Source: Desulfosporosinus acidiphilus SJ4
Lineage (GTDB): Bacteria > Bacillota > Desulfitobacteriia > Desulfitobacteriales > Desulfitobacteriaceae
Direction: 5' to 3'
NCBI RefSeq assembly: GCF_000255115.2
Contig: NC_018068.1
Coordinates: 4,187,977-4,251,976 of the forward strand
DNA length: 64,000 bases
Numbering within the stretch: the first letter of the stretch is position 1; the number at the start of each line of letters is the position of its first letter. The notes beneath the pieces are model-generated. The model was not told the DNA's origin. It saw only the letters and a program-made list of their open reading frames with translations, and did not search any database. Positions 10,519 through 17,629 of the stretch are shown one piece after another. The position numbers and the translations under genes were made by a program.

Positions 10519-10902
10519 TCAAACAACAGCCTCGCTTCCAGTCTCCCCTGTTCGCACCCGAACGACTTCTTTCAACGGACAGACAAAGATCTTCCCATCT
10601 CCCATATGTCCTGTCTGGTTTGCAGTAATAATCAAATCAACAACCTCTTGCACCTGATCATCTTGGACCACAATAGTAAGCAGGCGTTTAGGAATCCAAT
10701 GAAATTGCGGCTCATCCGGATGCACCTGAGCTATTACGGAATTTAATTCTGGGTCCACTTCGGCTGCCCATCCTCCTATGCCGCCCTGTTTACCCCGGCC
10801 TTCAACACTTTGGATCGTGAGAGCAGGAAAACCGGCATCTTCAAAAACTTTCTTAGTGGCTGGAACTTGGTGCCGCCGTATAAACGTCATAATTTCTTTC
10901 AT
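10519..10902 (-). CDS. nifI2: nitrogenase-specific PII protein NifI2
   Basis: 127-residue PII-family protein. With NifI1 it binds and switches off dinitrogenase after ammonium addition, in response to 2-oxoglutarate and ATP/ADP (known from methanogens). PII features are the N-terminal strand with R-R-H-Q-V-P-A-T-K-K, the V-E-G-R-G-K-Q-G-G T-loop entry, and the C-terminal G-H-M-G-D-G-K-I-F-V motif. The T-loop region is longer than in NifI1, as expected for NifI2. It starts 3 nt after the nifI1 stop. Confidence 0.92.
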   Translation of the reverse strand: MKEIMTFIRRHQVPATKKVFEDAGFPALTIQSVEGRGKQGGIGGWAAEVDPELNSVIAQVHPDEPQFHWIPKRLLTIVVQDDQVQEVVDLIITANQTGHMGDGKIFVCPLKEVVRVRTGETGSEAVV

Positions 10903-10905
10903 AAA

Positions 10906-11223
10906 TTACAACCCCTTTGTTCCTTTACTCACGGTATAGGCTTCTTCCACTTCCGTCACAAAGATTTTCCCATCGCCCATAGTCCCTGTTTTCGCTGTTT
11001 CCAGGATAACGGAAATAGCCTCGTCTAGTTTGTCATCCTCGATAACCAGCAGCAGAAGCGTTTTGGGAAATTCATCGTAAACAACGTCACCAATTCTTAT
11101 TCCCTTAGTTCTGCCGCGTCCGAAGACGTGCATTTTCGTTAGGGAAGGCATTCCTGCCTGGGCCAGGGACTCAGCAACCTCTTCCGTTTTATCCGGTCTC
11201 ACAATAGCTCTAATCATTTTCAT
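10906..11223 (-). CDS. nifI1: nitrogenase-specific PII protein NifI1
   Basis: 105-residue PII-family partner of NifI2. It begins M-K-M-I-R-A-I-V-R-P-D-K, has F-G-R-G-R-T-K-G at the T-loop entry and ends with G-T-M-G-D-G-K-I-F-V-T. GGAGGT lies 8 nt before the ATG. First recognised enzyme or regulator gene of the operon; nifI1-nifI2 precede nifH here, whereas in methanogens and many clostridia they follow nifH. Heliobacteria have the same order as seen here. Confidence 0.92.
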   Translation of the reverse strand: MKMIRAIVRPDKTEEVAESLAQAGMPSLTKMHVFGRGRTKGIRIGDVVYDEFPKTLLLLVIEDDKLDEAISVILETAKTGTMGDGKIFVTEVEEAYTVSKGTKGL

Positions 11224-11305
11224 TAGAATCTACCTCCTTCAATATTTGGTATCCGGGATTTCTTAATATAAGTTCACTGGGGTCTAAGCAAAATACCAAT
11301 GGCAT
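11210..11305 (-). CDS. possible 31-residue leader ORF overlapping nifI1
   Basis: Open frame with ATG at 11305, or TTG 6 nt later, and a strong AGGGAGGTG just upstream. It begins M-P-L-V-F-C-L-D-P-S-E-L and ends inside the first codons of nifI1, so translation could be coupled. The spacing suits the TTG better than the ATG. It lies just after the leader terminator. I do not recognise it; it may be only a chance frame. Confidence 0.3.
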   Translation of the reverse strand: MPLVFCLDPSELILRNPGYQILKEVDSNEND

Positions 11306-11351
11306 CACCTCCCTAACCAATGTGACCGGATGAACCTTCAGAAAAAGACAA

Positions 11352-11386
11352 AGAGAGCCCTAATTCTTATCAATTAAGGGCTCTCT
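11352..11386 (-). terminator. intrinsic terminator / candidate attenuator in the nif leader
   Basis: Minus-strand hairpin with arms AGAGAGCCCTTAATT / AATTAGGGCTCTCT (one bulge), followed by TTTGTCTTTTTC. It lies 129-163 nt upstream of nifI1 and downstream of the HutP-like gene. It could simply end the upstream transcript, or act as an attenuator that must be read through for nif expression. Confidence 0.75.
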
Positions 11387-11743
11387 AAAACACTTTTCCG
11401 CTCCAAACCATTGCCTTGATTTGGTGCCCGGTTATTCAATTATCCAAACGCTCGAAAGCATTGCACTGTTCCTTAAATACTCTGTTACTCTATTACTCTA
11501 TTGCCAATCGCTCTTTTACTCTTTACTATTTATTCCCTACTATTTATTCTTTACTCTTTTATTCTTATACCCTTTCACGTATTCCTTAATTCCTCTATAC
11601 CTCTATTACTGTGTTACTCTATTCATCTAAATGACACTACAAACTATCACGTAAAATGCCACTCCGCACCGCTCATGGCCATAAAACTCATTCATCCTTA
11701 AAATCCACACTTGGTAAATTTTTTGAACTATACCCTCGCCGCA
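11387..11743 (-). repeat. nif leader region with NAG-rich degenerate repeats
   Basis: No gene is seen. On the minus strand 11470-11640 is a purine-rich series of AGAGTAA-type units, for example three TAG/CAG triplets at 8-nt spacing near 11480-11505 and AAGAGTA units near 11515-11560. It lies between the HutP-like gene and the leader terminator, where an antiterminator binding site would be expected. Spacing is less regular than in the nifI2-nifH array. Confidence 0.5.
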
Positions 11744-12172
11744 TCAAAGATGCATAAATCCCAATCCCACTCGGGCATGTTCCAAAAGAGGATGTAAGGA
11801 TGAGCGGCCGAAAATAGCGACGGCGATCCACTCTGTATCTGTTGTTATGCCAACTTTCAAGGCAAAACTGGCATTGCTGTTCGTATGAATAAAAATACTG
11901 TTGCTCGCCTCTAAAGTGGCATGGATCAGAGCATGAATCTTACGGCCTTCTTTTGGAATCACACCGGTGTTAAACGCTGCTGAAATCACTGAATTTGTCA
12001 GTTTACCCGTATGCTGCAGGGTCGTGACTGTTCCTCCAAGTTCCGTTACCCCACACCGAATATTCGCAGATTCCTGAAGAGTTCTCTTAAGCCTTTCTTC
12101 TTCCTCCCTTGTTTCAGTCATAGCCAATCGAATAGCGGAGCGTTCCAAGGAAGGCTTCGTTTTTTCTTTCAC
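11744..12172 (-). CDS. HutP-like RNA-binding antiterminator protein
   Basis: 142-residue protein resembling HutP, the histidine-utilisation antiterminator of Bacillus. Shared features are the H-A-L-I-H-A-T-L-E-A segment, D-T-E-W-I-A-V-A-I-F-G (HutP has D-W-I-A-V-S-L-Y-G) and the C-terminal L-E-H-A-R-V-G-L-G-F-M-H. HutP is a Mg/histidine-dependent hexamer that binds NAG triplets in RNA and opens a terminator. No hut genes are nearby; the next genes downstream are nif, so a role in nif antitermination is inferred. GTG start with GGGAGGGG upstream. The ligand may not be histidine. Confidence 0.75.
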   Translation of the reverse strand: MKEKTKPSLERSAIRLAMTETREEEERLKRTLQESANIRCGVTELGGTVTTLQHTGKLTNSVISAAFNTGVIPKEGRKIHALIHATLEASNSIFIHTNSNASFALKVGITTDTEWIAVAIFGRSSLHPLLEHARVGLGFMHL

Positions 12173-12219
12173 AAAACACTGCCCCCCTCCCGAAGAGAAT
12201 AAATAAGAAAACGCAGAAA

Positions 12220-12254
12220 AAGCCGCCAGATATCTGAAGATATCTCGACGGCTT
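12220..12254 (-). terminator. intrinsic terminator downstream of murJ
   Basis: Minus-strand stem with outer AAGCCG/CGGCTT and inner GATATC pairs, followed by a TTTTTCTG tail. It lies about 175 nt past the murJ stop and just before the HutP-like gene, so that gene should have its own promoter in the roughly 45 nt between. Confidence 0.8.
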
Positions 12255-12427
12255 CATTGCCAATTTGTTATTTAATAATAGTTATACTACCTGAGAATCA
12301 GAGATTTGTCACAGTTCATATCCTCACGTTTTAGGCACCTACTTATGTTTATCGGCCATATAATTCATCAATCGTCTTATTCCACGGCTTTACTAGAATT
12401 TACGAATCACCTAAACAACTCTTCCTT

Positions 12428-13999
12428 CTAAGAAGCCCTTCTGAACCTCCGCTGCAGCAAACCGATCGTCTGGTCGAACTCTTCCATTTTCAAAAGCTTT
12501 GCCGCCACAGCAAAGACCAGAGCCCCAAGGACGGTGCCTGAAATCAGGACAATTAACGAAGAAATAGTTTTCACACCTAAAAAACGTGTAGCCCATTGAT
12601 TCCAAACCCAAATAACAGCGGCCATAAGCAGGGAGGAAAGCAGAGTTTTCAAACCGGTTCCCAGCATATTTCTTCCATCCATTTTCCCTAATTTCTTGCG
12701 CAGCACATAAAACAACAAGAACATATTGACCACTGCCGAAACAGTATCCGCCAAGGCAAGTCCTCCGGCAGCAAGGGGGTGCACCAATAAAAACATACAC
12801 AAGATATCAATAGCCATAGAAATAAGCCCCAACACAACCGGTGTCCAGGTATCCTGCAAGGCATAAAAGGCACGTGGCAAAATCTGAATTACAGACTGAG
12901 CCGAAATTCCTAAACAAAAATACAACAAAGGAACTGTTGTCCGCGCCGTATCCTCAGCAGTAAAATGCCCGTGTTGAAAGAGTGCTCGTATGAGAGGAAA
13001 ACGCAGAACGATCATGCCCACAGAAACCGGAAGCGTAATAAAGACAACCATACGTATGGTACGGGAAATTGTTTCCCGCAGACTATCCCATTGTTTTAAA
13101 GCTGCCTGTTCCGTCATGGTTGGGAAAGAGGCCACAGCAATCGCTAAAGCAAAGATCCCAACAGGCATTTGGAAAAGACGGGATGAATACCAAATGGCAG
13201 AAATGCTCCCGGGAAAGAGGGTCGAACCAAAATTATTATTAACGGCGATTTGAATCTGATTTAAGGAATAACTCAAAATAATCGGCACGGCTAAGGCTGA
13301 AATCCTGCGCACACCAGGATGACGCCAGTCAATAATGGGATGGTAGCGTATCCCAACCTTGCGCAGGGCAGGAATTTGAATCGCAAAATTAACCAAAGCA
13401 CCAACAACGACTCCCACAGCAAACCCGGAAATACTTTCAGGCTTCCCAGGATTCGCCAGAATCGTCCCAAAGAAAATAACACTGGCATTATATAAAACTG
13501 TGCCCAAGGCAGAAGGCCAAAAGATTTTGTAGGAATTCAAAACACCCATGGTCAAGCCGCTAAAGGCCATAAATAGGGGCTGCATCAGCAAAATCCGCGT
13601 TAAATGAGTAGTAAGAGCTATATCCTTCGCCTGAAATCCCGGGACCATAAGCTTCAAAAACTCAGGAGTAAAAAACAGTCCAAACAATACGAACAAACCA
13701 AGCGCCAGAAAAATGATATTCACAACTGAGCTGACGACACGCCAGCCTTCATCCTCGTTTCCTTGAGCAATGTATTCGGAGAAGACGGGAATAAAAGCAG
13801 CACTTAAAACCCCGCCTACTAATAACCAATAAAGTAAGTCTGGGAGAATAAACGCTGTGTTATAGGCATCCGTAACTCGACTTTGCCCAAAAAATCCCGC
13901 AATTAACGTTTCCCGCAAAAAACCCAGCAAGCGCGAAGCCATTTGAGCAGCCATTAAAAACCCGGCTGCTTTTAAAAGTGTACGATTAGTTGATGACAT
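12428..13999 (-). CDS. murJ: lipid II flippase MurJ
   Basis: 523-residue polytopic membrane protein of the MviN/MurJ family (MOP superfamily), about 14 membrane segments. It moves lipid-linked peptidoglycan precursor across the cytoplasmic membrane. Family features are the N-terminal R-x-L-G-F-L-R-E-x-L-I-A-x-F-F-G and D-A-Y-N-T-A-F-I-L-P-D-L segments and the later P-I-I-L-S-Y-S-L-N-Q-I. The length is normal for MurJ. It is a single gene, separated from spoIIP by about 95 bases and ended by its own terminator. Confidence 0.92.
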   Translation of the reverse strand: MSSTNRTLLKAAGFLMAAQMASRLLGFLRETLIAGFFGQSRVTDAYNTAFILPDLLYWLLVGGVLSAAFIPVFSEYIAQGNEDEGWRVVSSVVNIIFLALGLFVLFGLFFTPEFLKLMVPGFQAKDIALTTHLTRILLMQPLFMAFSGLTMGVLNSYKIFWPSALGTVLYNASVIFFGTILANPGKPESISGFAVGVVVGALVNFAIQIPALRKVGIRYHPIIDWRHPGVRRISALAVPIILSYSLNQIQIAVNNNFGSTLFPGSISAIWYSSRLFQMPVGIFALAIAVASFPTMTEQAALKQWDSLRETISRTIRMVVFITLPVSVGMIVLRFPLIRALFQHGHFTAEDTARTTVPLLYFCLGISAQSVIQILPRAFYALQDTWTPVVLGLISMAIDILCMFLLVHPLAAGGLALADTVSAVVNMFLLFYVLRKKLGKMDGRNMLGTGLKTLLSSLLMAAVIWVWNQWATRFLGVKTISSLIVLISGTVLGALVFAVAAKLLKMEEFDQTIGLLQRRFRRAS

Positions 14000-14095
14000 C
14001 TACGTTAACCTCTTCTCCCCATCATCCGAGTCTACCTTCCGCATTATAGCATTTTTTGCGAGGCGATAAAAGCGAAAAGACTCGCTGCCAACCCC

Positions 14096-15172
14096 CTATC
14101 GTTTAAGATAGTCTGCCAAAACATCTGCGACATCTTCAGCCGCTCTATTGGCTTCCTCTAATGTATTCATTTGGCTTCCGAATTCCAGTAATATTCCCCC
14201 ATTGGAAAGATGTTGATTGTACCGCGCATCATCAGCATAGCTGATAGAATCCAGGAAAAGACCGGGATATTTCTTATTCCCTAAAGCAATCAGTTGCTTA
14301 GCTAAAGCATCATTGATTTGCCAATGGGGATTTTTCTTTCCGATAACAATCAGTACCGGGGAGACCTCTTTCCCGTTGACCGTGGCAGTCTCCTTGGCCA
14401 CCCCCGGCGGAAATCCATCTCGATGAAGGTCTATCAAGATTCGAATCGTTGGATATTCCTTGAGCAGGTTAGTCGCCGTATTGACTGAACGCGAGTAAGC
14501 AGTCATAAAATTTTCCGCATCATGAATTGTCAATGAATGAACCGCTCCGATACCGTGTTGTGCCAAGGCACTTTTTAAGGTTTCGCCTACCGTCACCACA
14601 TCACCGTTTTCTCCCTGCCTGCGGTCCGGGCCTCCGTCTCCGGAATAGCATTCACTATTGTGAGTATTATAAATTCCTACTAAAACTTGTTGAGAACCGG
14701 ATACACCCGCCGGAGGGGAAGCTGCCGTATTTTCCTGCACCGGAGGAGAACTTTCTATGGGTTCAAGAATTGGTCCTTCAAATTCAGGGTCTCTCGGATT
14801 ATAAGCCCAGCCTAACCAGGTAGGCCCTTCAGGCGGAGGAGAAAAAAAACTCAGAAAAAACGTCCGCGGGTCTGCGACATTAACACCGGTTAACAAATAC
14901 ATCCCGGTAGCCGCACTCTGGCTTCTCACCTCTTCTAAACGGGCTCGTTCCGGTTGAGAATAACCTGGAATTCCTTCAAGCAGAATTGCCTCAAAAGGAA
15001 ACGACTGTTGAGCTAAAAAGCGGACGAATTGCACCGAACTCTCATTTTTAATAGAATAAATAAAGCTGGCCAGAACAAGGCAGCTTACAAGACCAAAAAG
15101 CAGTCCCTTCGCCCATTCCTTTAATCTCAAGATTCTTATTTTTTGATGATGATAATAATGTTCCCGCAACAA
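14096..15172 (-). CDS. spoIIP: stage II sporulation protein P (SpoIIP-type peptidoglycan amidase/endopeptidase)
   Basis: 358-residue protein with one N-terminal membrane segment (about 24-44). The C-terminal SpoIIP domain begins near residue 160. The zinc-site T-H-x-S-E motif is seen as Y-N-T-H-N-S-E-C-Y, followed by D-L-H-R-D and a C-terminal L-L-E-F-G-S. SpoIIP cuts stem peptides and denudes glycan during engulfment with SpoIID and SpoIIM. The start is taken as TTG at 15172 after AAAGGGGGA. Its presence supports an endospore former. Confidence 0.88.
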   Translation of the reverse strand: MLREHYYHHQKIRILRLKEWAKGLLFGLVSCLVLASFIYSIKNESSVQFVRFLAQQSFPFEAILLEGIPGYSQPERARLEEVRSQSAATGMYLLTGVNVADPRTFFLSFFSPPPEGPTWLGWAYNPRDPEFEGPILEPIESSPPVQENTAASPPAGVSGSQQVLVGIYNTHNSECYSGDGGPDRRQGENGDVVTVGETLKSALAQHGIGAVHSLTIHDAENFMTAYSRSVNTATNLLKEYPTIRILIDLHRDGFPPGVAKETATVNGKEVSPVLIVIGKKNPHWQINDALAKQLIALGNKKYPGLFLDSISYADDARYNQHLSNGGILLEFGSQMNTLEEANRAAEDVADVLADYLKR

Positions 15173-15278
15173 AGGACTTGTCCCCCTTTCTCCTATTGAA
15201 GAAGTATGAGAGACAAGTCCTTAGTAGAACTAAAAATTTATCTTTCCATAAGTTTCATTCTGTTGATGTCCTCTAAGT

Positions 15279-15608
15279 TTAGCGGAGTTTTGTGGGGACA
15301 AAACTATCAACAATTCCAATCACCAGAGAAGCCAGCAAGGCACCGATAATGGAAACTGAAATGGACCCCGGAACAATAAATTGGCTCAGATAGATAACTA
15401 CGGCTGCAGTGATAAACCCAATCGAACCTCGCCCCATGCGTGAAACCTTATTGCCAAAGGCCAGCTCCACAAGATATCCTAAAACCGCAATGACGACTGC
15501 CGCAATTAGAGCGCCTGTAAAACCGGCGACTCGCAAACCTGGAACTATATAGCTGACTAACAACAAAACCAAAGCAGATACGATAAACCTTACGATCATA
15601 CCTATCAT
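15279..15608 (-). CDS. phage-holin-4-like small membrane protein
   Basis: 109-residue protein with four hydrophobic stretches and G-x-L-V-E-L-A-F-G-N and G-x-I-G-F-I-T-A-A segments, typical of the YvlD/phage holin family 4 superfamily. It is a chromosomal membrane protein of unknown role; nothing near it is phage-like. ATG starts at 15608 and 15599 are both possible. Confidence 0.65.
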   Translation of the reverse strand: MIGMIVRFIVSALVLLLVSYIVPGLRVAGFTGALIAAVVIAVLGYLVELAFGNKVSRMGRGSIGFITAAVVIYLSQFIVPGSISVSIIGALLASLVIGIVDSFVPTKLR

Positions 15609-15719
15609 TGAAAGATCCCTCCCATTCTTTTCTCGCTAGTTTTTAAAACAATCCTAACTCAAAAGTAGTTTTGACAAAAAAGAAGAAATTTATTTATAGC
15701 ATTTTAATTTCAATTTATC

Positions 15720-15748
15720 TTGATAATTAGATGTCAAAATGTTAAAAT
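15720..15748 (+). promoter_or_regulatory. sigma-A-type promoter of rpsT
   Basis: TTGATA at 15720-15725 and TAAAAT at 15743-15748 with a 17-nt spacer, about 50 nt before the rpsT start. A second TTGACA at 15671 with TTATAG 17 nt later is a possible alternative. Confidence 0.65.
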
Positions 15749-15797
15749 GTAGTTTGTGTACAACTGAGGATATCGCAACCAAAGGGGGTGACTATTA

Positions 15798-16070
15798 GTG
15801 CCAAACATTAAATCTGCCATCAAAAGAGTCGAGTTAGGAAAAGCTCGCATGCTTAAGAATGCTGCTGCAAAATCTACTTTACGCACAACCATTCGACGTT
15901 TTGAAGAAGCAATCAGCACAGATTCTGAGACTGCAGCACTCGCTTTGAAAAAGGCTACTCGTGCTTTGGATAAAGCCTCCTCTAAGGGTTTAATTCATAA
16001 GAACCTAGCAGCTCGCAAAAAGTCCCGTCTGACCAAGAGATTCCATAACCACTTTTCGAAAGTAAGCTAA
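15798..16070 (+). CDS. rpsT: 30S ribosomal protein S20
   Basis: 90-residue, lysine/arginine-rich helical protein that binds 16S rRNA early in 30S assembly. It opens P-N-I-K-S-A-I-K-R-V and has the usual S-T-L-R-T-T-I-R-R-F and N-L-A-A-R-K-K-S-R-L segments. GTG start with AAAGGGGGTGA upstream. It is the only clearly expressed plus-strand chromosomal gene here, has its own promoter and terminator, and faces holA. Confidence 0.96.
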   Translation: MPNIKSAIKRVELGKARMLKNAAAKSTLRTTIRRFEEAISTDSETAALALKKATRALDKASSKGLIHKNLAARKKSRLTKRFHNHFSKVS

Positions 16071-16140
16071 GAGTGCATGAACCGCTAGTCATACTTATGC
16101 GCTGATACTCAAGCGGAATGCCTTATAATCTTACGATGAC

Positions 16141-16180
16141 ACAAAAAGAGAGCGACGATCAAGCGTCGTTCTCTTTTTGT
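16141..16180 (+). terminator. intrinsic terminator of rpsT
   Basis: Long stem with outer arms ACAAAAAGAG / CTCTTTTTGT and inner CGACG/CGTCG, followed by TTTCATTTT. It lies about 70 nt after rpsT. The A-rich 5' arm makes it usable from the holA side as well. Confidence 0.85.
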
Positions 16181-16413
16181 TTTCATTTTGCTTGGTTTCA
16201 TATTTCTTGTTTTCATTTTGCTTCTGCCTATAATCCAAGCGCAATTCAGTTCAACTTTTCAACCATCGCAATGAACTCTTCTATGCTTGTGGTAACTTCC
16301 TGCTCAGCAGTGACTTGTTCCTTTACTTATTATTTCATTCATTAACTTTTGAATTTTAAAAACCGTACCCTTGGACTACTTCATGGGAACGTTTCCTATA
16401 ACTCAAAGACTTT

Positions 16414-17412
16414 TTACTCGCAAAATTTTACGATCATGATTTCCAGCAAAAGATCCGGATCTCCGCCGCTTGTCTTAAGTGCTAGGTCTGTCCTCAAACA
16501 TTCTTGCAGCCCTCGGGTTAACTTTTCCGTCGATAGATGGAGAGATTGCTGCCATAATTTCTGAGCTTCAAAGGGCGAAATTCCCAAAGCTGAGGGCGCC
16601 TCTGAAACGTTTCTGCCTCGTTCCCGCAGAGCATTACACCCTAAGAGCAGACGTACTTGACGAATCAGCAAAGTTAGCACCTTAAGGGGATGCTCTTTGC
16701 GCAGCACTTCATGCAAGGAGGTCACTGCATCTTTTGCGGAGCGCTTTGCCACAGCATCAAGAAGTTGAAAGACACTCGCTTCAACTGTTTGGGTGGTAAC
16801 TGCTTTAAAGTCTTCTTCCGTAATGGTCTTCCGGTCCCCCGTATAAATCACAAGTTTATTTAACTCCTGGCTTAGGACACCGGTATTATGGCCTGCCCAT
16901 TCGATAAATTGAGCCATAGCCTGACGACTCATTGTTTTTCCGCGATGTTTTACTTCCTCCTGAAGCCATTCAATCCATTCCTGCGGTCGTTTGGGGGAGC
17001 GGAACTCCAAAATTTCTCCGGCTCGGTCAAGAGCTTTATAAAACTTTCTTCCTTTATGCACATTTTCCGCCAAAAATAAAAGACAAGTAGAAGGATTAGG
17101 GTTAGCGAGATATTCCAAGAAAGGATCGAGATCAGCGGTTTGTCCGTCTTGAAAATAAGTAACCTCTTCAACCACCACTAAACGATTGGCAAAAAAGGAC
17201 ATAGAATTAGCTAATTCGCAGATATCGGCAGGAGATACATTCTTAGCAGAAACACGCTCGATCCCGCTTCCCGAAGGATCCGTCTGAAGATAAAAGGACT
17301 TAAGGACACTATAGGCTTCTTGAATGAAAAAACGGTCTTCTCCATACCATAAATAAACGGGTGGAATTTTACCCTTTGCTGTACTCCCCTTAACTATTTC
17401 GATTTCTTTCAT
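16414..17412 (-). CDS. holA: DNA polymerase III delta subunit
   Basis: 332-residue clamp-loader delta subunit that opens the beta clamp. N-terminal V-Y-L-W-Y-G-E-D-R-F-F-I-Q-E-A and the later L-L-L-E-I-M-I-V-K-F end are typical of Firmicute HolA (YqeN). It lies next to rpsT and comEC, a common Firmicute arrangement. ATG at 17412 is preferred over a GTG at 17421 because the GGGGGGTGG ribosome-binding site overlaps that upstream codon. Confidence 0.9.
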   Translation of the reverse strand: MKEIEIVKGSTAKGKIPPVYLWYGEDRFFIQEAYSVLKSFYLQTDPSGSGIERVSAKNVSPADICELANSMSFFANRLVVVEEVTYFQDGQTADLDPFLEYLANPNPSTCLLFLAENVHKGRKFYKALDRAGEILEFRSPKRPQEWIEWLQEEVKHRGKTMSRQAMAQFIEWAGHNTGVLSQELNKLVIYTGDRKTITEEDFKAVTTQTVEASVFQLLDAVAKRSAKDAVTSLHEVLRKEHPLKVLTLLIRQVRLLLGCNALRERGRNVSEAPSALGISPFEAQKLWQQSLHLSTEKLTRGLQECLRTDLALKTSGGDPDLLLEIMIVKFCE

Positions 17413-17495
17413 CAAATCCACCCCCCTTTGCTCATTTTAATGGAGGCCTCAGAAAAAAGCCAGATTTAACTCCTCAGACTTCTAAAAAATAAAAA

Positions 17496-17525
17496 GCCCT
17501 CCACGACTCATGATCGTGAAGGGGC
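17496..17525 (-). terminator. intrinsic terminator after comEC
   Basis: Minus-strand stem GCCC...CACGA / TCGTG...GGGC with a TTTTTATTTTTT tail, about 105 nt past the comEC stop and upstream of holA. Confidence 0.85.
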
Positions 17526-17629
17526 AAAAGAAAGAGGAGGAGAAAAGAGATGTTCCTTGTTATTCTTACCCAATATTTCCTTTTTATACATATACCTGCA
17601 GCTTTATGAAAAATATTTAAAGTAATCCC

